The translations under genes were made by a program, and so were the position numbers. A DNA stretch of 64,000 nucleotides, from contig NC_081824.1 of assembly GCF_030867095.1 (NCBI RefSeq), positions 254,945,956-255,009,955 on the forward strand. Direction: 5' to 3'. This document shows positions 24,900 to 36,179 of this stretch, piece after piece (position 1 is the first letter of the stretch; the number at the start of each line of letters is the position of its first letter). The notes under the pieces were generated by a model that saw only the letters and a program-made list of their open reading frames with translations, searched no databases and was not told where the DNA came from. This stretch comes from Alligator mississippiensis. Its lineage: Eukaryota; Chordata; Crocodylia; Alligatoridae.

Positions 24900-25251
24900 C
24901 AGGGGTGTCAAAGATATGGCCTGCAGGCTGGGTGCATTTCATGGAGCCCGATCATCTGGCTCACTATGCTGCCTGTGGGTCTCAGACCAACCCTGTTCAG
25001 CACATGCAGTACATGGGGCCAGTTTAGGGCACCCACTGCATGTGGTGCATGAGGCCGGTCCAGGGAACATGCTGGAGGAAGCCAGCATGCGGGACCATCC
25101 CTGTATACTGGATCCAGAGCCAGTTTGGATCAGGCCCACTGACAGGAACCACATATCAGATCCAGCATACAGGGCTGGTCTGGCATGGCTGCTGCATCCA
25201 GCAGGTGCCATGGACTGGTCCCTGCAGGGCTGGATGAGTTTGTTACCTCTG
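24900..25251. mobile_element. hAT-like non-autonomous element
   Basis: Left terminus CAGGGGTGTCAAAGATAT and inverted right terminus CAGAGGTAACAAACTCAT agree at most positions. The interior repeats phrases of the kind 'gatccagagccagtttggatcaggccc', as in the 53441 element. The flanking octamers do not clearly match, so the target duplication is unconfirmed. Confidence 0.6.
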
Positions 25252-25259
25252 ATGAAGAA

Positions 25260-27195
25260 TAATTGATTTTTCCTTCTTTGGAATAAAACAAGTTGCCGCA
25301 TTGTTAAGAGGATGAAGGATCTTTGTAAAATCGGATGCATACCATAGTCACAGAATGTTAAGAGTGAGTAGAATCAAAACCAAGGTCCAGCTTTGGTAAG
25401 TACACAGACATACAAATACAACATGGAGTGTTTTGCATGCTGAAAAAACAGGACATCATCCCTCCACTTTTCTTCTGAGGATTGACTTTCAGCCAGTCAT
25501 GAGCTCTCCTGCTCCTGGGGATGCAGTTAGAACAGCCTTCGGCTACTTAAATTGCATCAGGCCCCCAAGGGTCCATTATGCAGCCAGGGCTCACCCAAGT
25601 GCAATCCAGCCCTACTTGCATGCCTTCCAATGGCTTGTCTTTATGCCTACGCGAAAAAGCTACCATTTCTGACTTGGTAGTGTATTGTACTCTGGAATAT
25701 GCCAAAGGAGCTACATGTGACACAAGGTTGCCAGGCCTACTAATTTGAAAAGCTTTCTTTTTCGTTGTTTTCCTAGAGTTTGTATTTTCTGACCTGCAGC
25801 AGCACAGAAAGCAAAGCTAAATCATATATCAAATGTAAGGCCTTTCCCTGAGACAAAGCTTGCAGAACTCTTGGCCAAATCCATCTCCTGTCTTAAAACA
25901 ACAGAAACAGACATTCCCATGACAATTGACAAATGTCTGGTTACTCAGATCTCCAAATGTCTCCCTTAAGACCAAACAGCATGTGCCAAAGTATTCCTAA
26001 TGTCTGCACACCCTAGAGTATATTTATCCATTTAGCTATTTAGGAGCTGTGTTCAAGGGCCCTTGGCATGCGACATTTCATTTCCACAGGTCAGGGCATG
26101 TATTTGCTGTTCTTCATGCTGAACCTTTCCTTCCCAATTTTTTTCTAAAAAAAGAGAGATAAGTCCCATAACCACCTTGGAATAAATCTGCAACATATTA
26201 TGCATCTTGAGAGAACATGGAACTCAGCCTGTGCCAAATCGGAAGGTAGTGTTCATTCCAAGCCTTGATAATTAAGAAAAAGAACAGACAATCTTGGAAC
26301 TGGGTAATCCTTGAAAAACATGATACAAATGCAGTCCAACTTGGTCATCTTTTATTTTGTTGTTTTGGTTCTAGCCCAAGGAGGATTTTTTTCCCCCCCT
26401 CATCCTCATCTGTAAACAGGAATTAAACTGAAAGGAAGGCCCAGTGTGTTTGATGAACCCACCCACACAGTTTTGTAAACATCCAGAGATTGTACATGTG
26501 GTATCACTCAGTTATTAAATAGAAGCTTGTGCTTTCCTTTTTTGCTGTCATAAGGCAGTACTCTCCAGCTCGGTGCGATGCACCACATTGTAAAGACAAG
26601 TACCACACTCTGATGATTGTAGAGGAGGAACTGAAGCTAATGTATGATAGCACAAGAGGCCCAATGTGTCTATTTAACAATGCCATCTGGAATCCATGTG
26701 CAAATATCAGCACATTGGGCAAGATGTAGCAGTATTTTTGGTAGGCTTCCATACTTCCATTCAGAGGTTGCTTTTCACTCCAAACAGCTGCACAGTAAAA
26801 CAAAGGACAGTCGTACTTTCATTGCACAAAGATTGTAATGAACCTGGATCTGACAAAAGGATTCAAGTGTACGTATTAGATGTTTTGCTTATATTTAGGT
26901 CTTCTGTTACTTGTATGCATGGAATTGCTTGTACTGAAATGGTGTAAAAGTTGACTATAGTGTCAAACTTCAAGATAATCTCCCCAGGGTTCCTTCATCA
27001 ACCTAGAGCCACCACATTTAACAAACGCATCGCTTTCTTCCTTGTGTTCGTTACAGAGAAGGAATATTAAAAATAGTAGTTCTGTTACTGTGCCATTTCC
27101 CTTTGCTGGCATATAAAGTGTTTATTTAGCTAAAGCTGTCAGAATCAGACTTTCTTCAAGTTATACACCAACTCAGGACATTCCCTGAAATCAAG
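25260..27195. other. Apparently unique intergenic DNA
   Basis: AT-rich, with short domainless frames (25433-25672 and 26504-26947). No gene signal. Confidence 0.4.
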
Positions 27196-28190
27196 AGATC
27201 ACAGAATCATAGAAAGTTAGGGGTAGAAGGGACCTCATGAGGTCATCTAGTCCAACCCCTGGCTCAGAACAGGACCAGCTCCAACTAGATCATCCCAGCC
27301 AAAGTTATGTCTAGTCAGGTCTTGAAAACCTCCAAGGACAGAGCTTCCACCACCTCTCTGGGTAACCTGTTCCAGTGTTTTACTACCCTCCTGGTGAGAA
27401 AATCCTTCCTAATATCTAACCTAAACTTCCTTTGCTGCAACTTGAGACCATAGCTTCCTGTTCTGTCATCTGTCACAAATGAGAACAGTTCAGCTCTATC
27501 CTCTTTCAAACCCCCCTGCAGGTAGTTGAAGGATGCTATTAAATCCCCTCTCAGTCTCCTCTTCTTTAGACTAAATAAGCCCAGTTCCCACAGTCTTTCT
27601 TCATAAGTCGTTTCTCCCAGCCCCCTCACCATTTTTGTTGCCCTCTGCTGGACTCTCTTCAATTTGTCCACATCCTATCTGTAGGTGGGGGAGGGGCAAA
27701 GCTGAACACAGTACTCCAGATGTGGCCTCATCAGTGCAGAATAGAGGGGAATAATCACTTCCCTTGACATACTGGCAACACACCTACCAGTGCAGCCCAG
27801 TATGCCATTAGCCTTCTTGGGAACAAGGTCACACTGCTGGCTCATATCCAGTGTATTGTTCACTGTAACCCCCAGGTCATTTTCTGCAGAGCTGCTGCCC
27901 AGCCAGTCAGCCCCCAGCCTGTACTGGTGCATGGGATTGCTCTGTCCTAAGTGCACGACTTTATGTTTGTCCTTACTGAACATCATGAGATTTCTTTTGG
28001 CCCAATCCTCCAATTTGTCTAGGTCACTCTGAATCCTAGCCCTACCCACCATCATATCTACTACTCCCCTCAGTTTGGTGTCATCTGCAAACTTGCTGAG
28101 GGTGCACTCTGTGCCATCTTCCAGGTTGTTGATGAAGAAGACATTGAACAAAACTGGCCCCAAGACCACCCCTATGGCACTCCACTTGTG
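27196..28190 (-). mobile_element. 5'-truncated CR1 LINE, copy 2
   Basis: The CR1 3' end is at the low-coordinate side: on the plus strand 'acagaatcatagaaagttag' followed by 'agaagggacctcatgaggtcatc', the classic CR1 3'UTR read in reverse. The body covers the same RT palm-to-C-terminus stretch as copy 1 but is more diverged, and its frame is broken. The 5' truncation lies near 28190. It belongs to a subfamily different from copy 1, judged from the differing 3'UTR wording. Confidence 0.92.
27315..28169 (-). pseudogene. CR1 ORF2 fragment, frameshifted
   Basis: Two frames, 27675-28169 then 27315-27671 in reading order on the minus strand, together match one CR1 RT C-terminal region. The first has VLGPVLFN, then FADD (motif C) and ends in SREVIIPLYSALMRPHLEYC. 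A frameshift lies at about 27671-27690, where CR1 would continue with a W-x-P-H-F-K-K-D-like block, and the second frame resumes with [13 protein letters not shown]. An extra residue occurs in the NVFFINNLE stretch, against NVFINDLE in relatives. Inactive. Confidence 0.88.
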
Positions 28191-28194
28191 TTCT

Positions 28195-29580
28195 AAAGTG
28201 TTTTGCTCTTATTACTTCTTATGCCCCTAGCCCTATTAGGTCAGAAGGTTTCTGGTAAGCTGTAAGTGGGCCACTTACCCTGCTGCTTTAAATAGGTGAG
28301 TCTGCTCTGGTTTCAGTTTTTCAGACCACTTTGTTTTGCACAGAATGATCTTGCCTCCACAGCAAACTGAATGAAGGGCCCTTAAACAAATGACCCCCCC
28401 ACTCCCAATCTTACTTCAGGCATCAGAAGAGAAGACCATTTTAGCTACAGGCTTCTCCTGCTCCAGCTGTCCCTCTTGGAGTTCTTAAGCTCCCTGCTGG
28501 CTCCATCCTCAATAGCTGGCAATCAGTCCCGGCTGCCCCTAGCCTCCCAGCCAGGCAGATTACTATCCACTGACCAGCTTCAGCTGAGTTCCATGCTCCA
28601 GGACCAAGCACTTCTGCACACAAGCCTGTTTAGGCCTGTTCCCAATTTGTTAAAACCAAAATATTTTTAAAAAGTGGTTCGGTTTCAAAATACAAATATG
28701 CCAAAACCTAGGCAGGTTTCTGTTGGGGCTGCTGGGGAGACCAGTTCTCTTGGGGCTGCAGCTGTGAGAGAGAGAGAGCACTACATTTTTGACTGATCTG
28801 GGATCTCCTTGCTGCTCTGAATGACTTAGGGTGTTCTCAGGCCCAGGTTTAACAACTACCTCATTAAAAACCCCTAAACCTGACTCTGAACAGGAGTCTA
28901 TGCCAAGCCTGCAAGCTCTGCAGACCTCCAGGTACTGAAATAAACCTCACTTCTAAGCTGCCCTTTCTTGCAGACCACTGGGAACACCACCTGTAAACTC
29001 CAGGACCCCTGCCAACAGCAGTCTCACAACTCCCGGTTCCTCACTTCTGGCCCTTCTGCATCACACTTTCCTGTCTCCATTGCCTGTAATTAGAGCAATT
29101 CACAGAAGGAGAGACAAGTAGTAGACAGACTAGTTTCTAGAAGGGCTTTGCTTACAAGAAGCACAATGTGCAGTGCCTGCAAAGTAATATATAGATAGGG
29201 ATATAGATAGATTTATATAGTCTTAACTTGTGTAACTAAGACTAATGGAGGAAAATCCTCAGAGTAAACATAAATGCTACATAAGCATACACTCATGGTA
29301 CTCAAGGGTCCATAGCTAACATGGTTTGGGCTGTCAGTTCTTCTATATAGCTGGTAGCCTTGTGATCTCAAAGCCCCAATTATCTGGCATTCTAGAGAGT
29401 CAGTCCTCTCAATGGTAGGGAGCTTGGCAGTGCTGGGGGCCGGGGGTATCAGGACTTCTAGGCTCTCTACCCCATGATGTGGGAAATTCTTGGGTTGTCT
29501 GGAAAGAGGCAGAGGCAGCTCAGGGGGAAGTCTGCAGGAAGTGGCTGTTCTATTTCATTTCAGAAAGGGTTTGGATTTTC
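28195..29580. other. Apparently unique intergenic DNA
   Basis: Mixed composition with a moderately GC-rich part (28440-29050). No repeat termini and no convincing gene. Confidence 0.35.
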
Positions 29581-29582
29581 CC

Positions 29583-29583
<1 letters not shown>

Positions 29584-29641
<58 letters not shown>
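29584..29641. repeat. (CA)n microsatellite
   Basis: About 28 uninterrupted CA units followed directly by a TA/TG-rich stretch ('ctatatatgtatatatat'). The three overlapping Thr-His-rich frames here are products of the repeat, not genes. Probably length-polymorphic. Confidence 0.97.
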
Positions 29642-29644
<3 letters not shown>

Positions 29645-29649
29645 ATATA

Positions 29650-30900
29650 TGTATATATATTTTTTCTTTTTGGAATTGCCTTTCTGCTTCAAAATAAAGC
29701 CTGTTTTGAAGATGTCAAGCTTTCCGATAGAGTGGGATTCAGGCCATGGAACCTAATAAGGCATAGAAGTTATCTTTCCTGTAGTTTTGTTCCCAATCTC
29801 ACTGTTTGTGGATGTCCTATACCCCTCAACTTTACTCGTGACTGAATCATATAGTTTGACACAAGAATTTTGGTGTTTGACCAAGAAGCAAGGATTGTCT
29901 GGAAGCTATGCAGGTAGAGTGACTTTTTCTTCTTAAAGTCCAGGAGGATTTGCAGCAGGAGATCACGGGCATTTAAGGAAGGGTGGCAATGATAATGATG
30001 ATGCGATCATGCATAACATGGGACAGGATAGCTGCCAGAAAAGAGGAGCTGTGTTTGTGTATATTATATTATATACAAATGCATATGTTCACATATACGT
30101 ACATATACAATTTATACACAGTTTTATATACAAATAACAATACGTTCAATTTACCTTTTCTTAATTATTAATATGCATATTACCTATTAAAATTGCATCT
30201 GAAGTGAGACTTATCTGTGTTAGGCATTAGACAAGAAAAAATACCAGTAAATTAGCAGAGTTACTATATAATGACTGCATTATCTGCATATTCATGCTTG
30301 TGTAGCAGCCAAGACTTGTACTGAGAAGTTGGTGCCCCAAGGGGTATATTGGCTGCTTTACCTAATTTGTTTCCTAGTTTATCTATTTCAAGATTGCTTT
30401 TTCGTTCTTCTCTCTTGCCAAACACTATGCACTTGAGGTCTTTTTTGCCTGCTCTAGTCTCTATGGCACCATATATAGCTTGGTCTGTAGACCAGGCTTG
30501 GTTAGGACATGTGTCAGTCCTGCTGCTGCTGAAACACGCTTACATCTGTTAGGATCCAGTGTTCTCTTGTAGTTTCCTGGCTTGAGGCCATAACACATGC
30601 TATGCATATTACAGCATAAATAAAATTACCCTTTTCTTGGATGAGATCATTCAGGTATGGAGCCTCCAGTTCCCTTCAAATCCACAGTGTTTAAACCACT
30701 GTAACACAATTGATGTTCATAGGGTTGCAACAGCTTTATGCTGATACGGGTTAAAATTTGGCTCTTAAGTCAAAGGAAAATATATATTAACAGGCAGTTT
30801 AAGGGGCACTTACTTTCCAAGTGTCCTACACTGGGTTCTGTCTGAATGCTTGAGGGAGACTGTACCAACAGGGACACCATAATTGTAGTTCAGTATTATC
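29650..30900. other. Apparently unique AT-rich DNA
   Basis: Includes 'tatatacaaat'-type simple sequence at 30060-30140. No gene signal. Confidence 0.4.
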
Positions 30901-30919
30901 CCTAGCAAGGGGATGCAAG

Positions 30920-31740
30920 ATTCAAAAAGCAGTTAGGGAGCTTGGGAAAATTGTAGCCCAGGGATTCTCTGGGCAGCTCCCCTTAAGACCAGAGTGTCTC
31001 CCCAGAGTGGAAAGAGTGCATGCTGCATGAAAAAGGCTGGGAAGAGCCTGTAGCATGGTCCCACACTGGGGGTGCCTGCTAGGCCCTTTGTGAGTGGGCC
31101 AGGGGCCAGTGGAGTGCCTGAAGGGTCGAGCAGGAGAGAGCAGACCCCTACAATGAACATGCTGAGTTTGTGAGCAAGCTTAACAAATTCCTTAGGGTGG
31201 GGATATAGCCTTGGAAAACCCATAGAGAGCGGGAAGGCAATTCCCCACTGGGCTTAGAGACTTGGGGGGTTGGTAAGAGTGTGATAACCCGCCCCCATGC
31301 AAGTGGTCAAGGAGAGGACTGTGGCAGGATTGGGTCAGCTTGGTGAAAAGAGACGTCAGCTAGGGAAAGGTCCCAGGGCACCTGCATGGGCTGAGACCCA
31401 GGGAAGCATGACCTGAAGGGAAGCCGTGGTATGCCTGAGTGCCTAAAGGAAAAGTAAGTCCAGAAGTGCTGCCTGGCCTGCCAGCGGCATTTTGCTCTCC
31501 CTCCAAGTTTAACTGTGTGAACAGGTCTGTGGGCTTGGGGAGGCTGCCTAGGCAGAGAAATGTGTGCGGAAAAGCATGGGGAAGAATTTGTGTTTTGGAG
31601 GGATCTGGAGTAGAAACAGCCTCTGCAGACTGTGAGACACCTGGGCTGTGTGGGATTACCTGAGACAGCTGAAGCCCACAAAATGCAGAATGAGAGGAGT
31701 GAGGGACTGCCCCTCCCTCCATCTGTTGGGCAATATTCGG
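30920..31740. other. Unassigned GC-richer block, possibly an old retroelement
   Basis: The composition differs sharply from both flanks, with purine-rich 'gggaag' and 'ggagagg' phrases. Frames up to 124 codons exist on the minus strand, without recognisable domains. It lies immediately upstream of the tRNA-like sequence at 31797. I see no paired LTRs or terminal repeats, so nature and limits are unknown. Confidence 0.25.
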
Positions 31741-31796
31741 ACTGACTGGCTGTTAGTTGTAAATAATTAATTAGGAGATTAATACAATGAAGGAGT

Positions 31797-31868
31797 CCTC
31801 TGTGGTTCAGTGGTAGAATCCTTGTCTACCAACAGGAGACCTGGGTTCAATTCCCAGACACTTATACA
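31797..31868 (+). pseudogene. tRNA-Gly-like sequence (tRNA pseudogene or SINE head)
   Basis: It contains both internal RNA polymerase III promoter boxes: A box TGGTTCAGTGG and B box GGTTCAATTCC (one mismatch to GGTTCRANTCC). These and the segment between them follow the tRNA-Gly pattern (gtggttcagtggtagaat). The T stem CTGGG/CCCAG pairs. The anticodon arm is one base short, and the positions expected for the acceptor stem do not pair, so a functional tRNA is unlikely. The next 200 bp could be the body of a tRNA-derived SINE. Confidence 0.6.
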
Positions 31869-32420
31869 ACTACAGCCAAGGAGGCACCAAACATCTGGAC
31901 TCAGTCTGGTCTCTGGATTCTGTCTTAGTGGCCTGATGGAAGGTCTGGGCAGCCTCCACTCTTTCAAAAAATTTCTGCCTAGGCATATGTATCAAAGGTC
32001 TGGGTGGTCTTCATGAATACACCATGATCCAGAAGGATCAACAGTTGCCATCCTCATAAAACAATGAGTATTTAACATAGTGCATAAGTTATTGGCTTTG
32101 TATTCATTATCTTGATCACCCCTTAAGTGTAACCAGTTATCAACTGTTATTTTTGTATAAATTTATCCTTGTGTATTATGAGTAGAGTTTGGCAAACTTT
32201 TGATAGTATTTAAGATTCGCTTGCATATAGCAATTTTTTTCTGTAATGTAATTAAATTCTGTAAATAGTTACTCCTGAGTCTGCAAGGTCTGTCCATTGT
32301 AAAAGGGAGCTCCTCATCTCAGGAAGCCTGTGTGTGCAGGGGTAAAGCTACCTGGCACCCCAGGTCCTGAACATCTGGACATGGCCATGGGTAGTGTCGC
32401 ACACCAAGGGTTTTATATCT
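31869..32420. other. Sequence after the tRNA-like head, possibly SINE body
   Basis: Two 'aggtctggg' phrases (about 31943 and 31996) within a moderately GC-rich block, then AT-rich DNA ending near a short (ATCT)n run at 32418. No second copy in the window allows the SINE reading to be checked. Confidence 0.25.
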
Positions 32421-33403
32421 ATCTATCTATGAGAGAGGTGGAAGAGTTTACTAATTGAAATTTCAATTGCCAGATACTGAAATATTGTAGTTCAGCTACC
32501 TGAAACTAGTGGAAAACCATTATGTGTAAAGAATTTGAAAATATATCTAATGACTCTATGCCAGCCATTAAATGCACCTAATCTTCATCAACAGCAAATG
32601 CCAGGGAGGCTGAGACATCATGTAGCTTGCAGGGGATTATTACTCCAGAGAGATGTCCCACTTCCTGCTATGAAACACAGAATGGATCCTTCATTTTAAA
32701 CTGTCTGCATTATCATTTAGATGCCCAAATTAGCATATAAATCTACTCTGACATTTCAGGCACTAGCCGAGAAATTTGTTTGAAAAGTGGATTAGACTGA
32801 TCTGACCACTTACAACAAGGCATTTTTTTTTTAAATTTACAGAACTATTTTGTCAAAAGTCTATAAAAGCATTTGATAACCATTTATACTGGGCTTTTAA
32901 TACAGACTAGAGGAACTGGCTTTATCTGAGCATATGTTAATCCAGCTAGTGTAGAATTAGCTGTTAAGAGAACACTGAATTGTCCCTGTTCCTGGTTCCA
33001 AGCTTCACAATATACCTCAGCAAATGTAACTACTAGTGTCTTAAGATGAAACACCAGCTATGGAAGGGCTGAGAGCAGATAGCATAATGGTGACCAAACC
33101 TGTGATCCTGCAATATGCTTATGCACATGTAGAATTTTATTCCTAAACATATTCCTTGTAGCTTCAGTGGGAGAATTCCCAAAGGCACCAGACTAAAACA
33201 AGTGAGCAAAGAAGAAAATAAAAAAGAAGAATATATGGCAGTGTCTAGGAAAACAGCACTCCTCCCACATACTACTTTGAAAGCGGTAATTTAAGGTTGG
33301 TTTCGATATAAATATATTTAGGGATGTGAACGTCTATGGATTTAGGAGTTAGGCACCTTTTGGATCTGGCACTATTTTCTCCTGATGGAAATCCCTAATA
33401 TAA
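32421..33403. other. Apparently unique intergenic DNA
   Basis: AT-rich, no gene signal. Confidence 0.4.
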
Positions 33404-33555
33404 GAATTCATAGATTTGAAGCCATAAGGATTTATGACAACCTTCTAATCTGTTTTACAAAAAGAGACAGGCTGTAAAACCTCTGCCAGTGATTCCTGAC
33501 CCAGTTTCATAAATTCTGTTTGAGCTAGATCTTCACCAGTATGAATACATCCCAT
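33404..33555 (-). mobile_element. Short CR1-like 3' fragment, copy 3
   Basis: The plus strand starts 'gaattcatagatttgaagcc', then has 'gtgattcctgacccagtttcat' and 'tgtttgagctagatc'. This order matches the reversed 3' end of an old CR1/L3-type element common in turtles and crocodilians, as I recall it. Only about 150 bp remain, without coding sequence. Confidence 0.55.
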
Positions 33556-33559
33556 CTTG

Positions 33560-34415
33560 ATCAAAGGGTTAAAATGATAGAGTAACTACCATTTCCCATT
33601 TAACTGCCCCCTATATCCGTTATTTATACCAAAAATACTCAAAATTAGAACTGCAAAAGCTTTGCCAGGCATTGTTCATGCAAAAAAAGAGAAAAGGCCG
33701 ATTTCCAGAAAGTATCTTTTCCTTAGTTGTAGAGCTGACTGTGGTTTTTTTAGGCTTCCAGTCATTATTGTTATGCATTGTAAATGACACTGGTCCTTGG
33801 GAAGCTATGTTAAAGTAATTTTTACTCTGACAAGATTTTTTATTAACCACTACTTCAGCAAGAATTGATGCACCATTAAAATGCAGTGTTTCTCCAGTAC
33901 CTGAAAAAATGTGTGTGAAATTATTACAGCTGCAAACGCACTCACTTCTACTTATAGGTTTAAAAGCTGCCAGTAAAATAAAGCTGTTTGACTGATTTTG
34001 GTTTTTATTAAGTCATCCATAATAGCTACAGCTTTATTCTCTATGTTTAAATTTACTGTAATTTCATATATTAAACATTAAAAAACCCAACATATTGTAC
34101 AAGAAGAGGCCATACCTTTAAACTTCTTAAAGCTTCGACTAACTTGTAATAAAATCCCCCCTGGCATTACAAAATGGGGCTGTCAAGTCATAACAGCTCT
34201 ATTATGGCTTCTGCTTCTCTCTGTGAGCTTTCTTGTGCACTGCCAAAATTTTCACCTACCCCAGGGAAGTTATATTCAACAACAGAGAGGAAGAAACTGT
34301 GCTCAAAAGAGCTGTTCTCTCACTAAGCAGATTTCATGGGCTGTTCTCTCATTACTAGAATGCTAGGGCTTGAGGCCTGAAAGGAATGGAGAGAAGCAGT
34401 GTAGATCAATGGACA
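33560..34415. other. Apparently unique intergenic DNA
   Basis: AT-rich. The minus-strand frame 33620-33850 has no recognisable domain. Confidence 0.4.
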
Positions 34416-34416
34416 G

Positions 34417-34908
34417 TAGGGGTGCGTCCAGATGAGCACAGCCATGTGGTATGTGGCACCACAAACATGTCTGCAGTGCCACATACCGCACAGTCAGCTG
34501 TGGTCTGTGAAGCAAGGGCACACTACTTGTGCGAGTGCTGCTCCTTTTTTTTACCATGGGTTTTTGGAGATCCAAGGATCAAAAAAAAAAGTGGAAAAAA
34601 ACCCAGAACAGTGGACATGCGGGCAGCATGTGAGACTGAAAAGCAGAGCTGTGCTACCCGGAGCTGTGCTTCACTGCTGGGTAGGCTCCATGCTGCAGGA
34701 TCACTGCAGCTGCAGCCCTGGGAGGCCCCCAAAACCCCAGGTAAGACTGCTGGGGCCAGCCTCCCCTACCACCTCTGGGGTAACTTGCTGAGCGCCAAAG
34801 TGTGAGTGGCATGGGCGTTCCCTGGGGACAAGTTGCTGTGGCACAAGGTGTGCTTCTGCTATGTGTCCCTGGGGAGCCACATGTCTGTGCTCATCTGGAT
34901 GTGGCCTA
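34417..34908. mobile_element. MITE with about 30-bp terminal inverted repeats
   Basis: Left terminus TAGGGGTGCGTCCAGATG and inverted right terminus TAGGCCACATCCAGATG; the match continues through 'agcacag.catgtgg'. Total about 492 bp with a GC-rich interior. The target duplication is unclear (possibly ggaca on both sides, out of register). No transposase. The two plus-strand frames (139 and 119 codons) are shadows. Confidence 0.75.
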
Positions 34909-34919
34909 GGAGGACATCC

Positions 34920-35135
34920 ACACATGCAGGCACGTGGGCTTGCAGCAGCTCAAATAGCTGGGATTTCCCAATATCAGATTTAGAGTCTGTGCTACAAATA
35001 TGCAGTGCGGGGAACATTTTTTTGTTCCCAGTATGCCTCTTGTGGCATCTCAGACTGCTTTGAGAAGCTGCAAGAGGCACACTGGGAACAGAAAAAGTTT
35101 GAGTAAGCAAGCACGTGCCTGTTGCGGCACTCCCC
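34920..35135. repeat. Foldback hairpin element
   Basis: The outer arms gcaggcacgtgggcttgc (about 34926) and gcaagcacgtgcctg (about 35110), and the inner arms ttgttcccagtatgcctcttg (about 35020) and caagaggcacactgggaaca (about 35071), are inverted copies. Together they form one long interrupted stem. The left arm carries about 70 bp with no partner, presumably an insertion or a deletion on the right. Confidence 0.65.
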
Positions 35136-35214
35136 CAGTGAGGTCTGCCCAGAATTAGGGGGAAAGCACCATGATGGGGAGGCGTTTTTGCCTCCCTGCA
35201 GCTCAGAGCTGGGC

Positions 35215-36035
35215 TGCTATTAACTCAGCCCCACTCCTTTCCCAGCCATTCAGCTCTGAGCAGACAGCTGAAGAGAGGGTGGGGCTGGGGTGATCCTAGC
35301 TCATGTCCAAGCTGTTATGTGGGGGGGCAAAAAGCCTCCTGGTGGGTGCTTTCCCCCCGGCTCTAGGCAGACCTCAGCTGGGGTGGGGGGAAGTGCAGGG
35401 AGGGTGGTGGCGCGTTCCCACAACCTGCCCACCCACCCCTCTCGGAAGCAGATGGCTTGGGAAGGAGTGGGGCTGCAGTGATCCCAGCCAGGCTGGAGCT
35501 GCAGAGGGGAAGAGGGTCAAAAAAGCCTCCCTGGTAGAAGCTTTTTCCCCACTTCCAGCAACCTTGGCTGGGAGGGCCAGTGCAGAGGGCATCATGTGGG
35601 GCAGTGCGTTCCCATAAGCTGTCCCCCTCCACCTCCAGCACCTCTCAGAGGCAGATGGCTGGGGAAGGAGTGGGGTTAGGGCAATCCCAACCCAGCTCTG
35701 CCTGCAGGGGTTGAAAAGACCCCCAGTGGGTGCTTTCTCCACCATGTCGGGCAGACCAAAGCTGGGGGAGTTTGAGGGGCAGTGTGTTCCCCCCTCCATG
35801 CCCCTCATTCCTTTTGGAGGTGGATGGCTGGGGAAGGGGTTGGGCTGCTGCGATCCCAGCCCCACTTGATCAGCGGGGATGTGAAAACCACTCCCCGCTG
35901 GTGGGTGCTTTTCCCCCTGCTCTGGACAGACCCCAGCTGTGGGAGGGAGGAGGGCAGTGCCAGGCAAGGGGGCTGTGTTCCCACCCCTGCACCCCCGTCT
36001 CTCAGAGACAGACAGCTGGGGAAGGGGTGGGGCTG
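35215..36035. repeat. Tandem array of ~190-bp GC-rich units
   Basis: About four head-to-tail units. The landmark 'ga(tg/ca)gctgggga' recurs near 35263, 35451, 35654, 35823 and 36011 (spacings about 188, 203, 169 and 188 bp). Each unit then shows 'gtggggctg', 'cgatcccagcc', 'aaaa.cc.ccc.ggtgggtgctttt', 'ggcagacc..agctgggg' and 'gtgttccc' in the same order. Units differ by many substitutions and indels, so the array is old. Frames of up to 230 codons, such as 35374-36066 on the minus strand, come from the repeat. I do not recognise the unit as a known satellite. Confidence 0.8.
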
Positions 36036-36179
36036 GCGGGAGTTCCCTCCCACCCCCAGTTGTCAATTAGTCCTGGGCTGCCACTGAGTTGGGTTCAGCA
36101 GCCTTAGGCAGCCTGGCCATGAGGAGTGGTGCACGTGAGCACCCCGAGGCTCCTGGCCAGGGCCAGCGCAGGCTTCGGC

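Noticed and set aside
29474..29845. Three overlapping frames of 72-123 codons with Thr-His runs
   Set aside because: Produced by the (CA)n microsatellite.
31797..31868. Functional tRNA-Gly gene
   Set aside because: The acceptor stem does not pair and the anticodon arm is one base short.
35215..36035. CRISPR array or CpG-island promoter
   Set aside because: The units are directly adjacent and diverged, without unique spacers. The GC richness follows the repeat, and no gene starts nearby.
35374..36066. 230-codon minus-strand open frame
   Set aside because: It follows the tandem array; its protein repeats simply mirror the DNA repeat, and overlapping frames exist on both strands.
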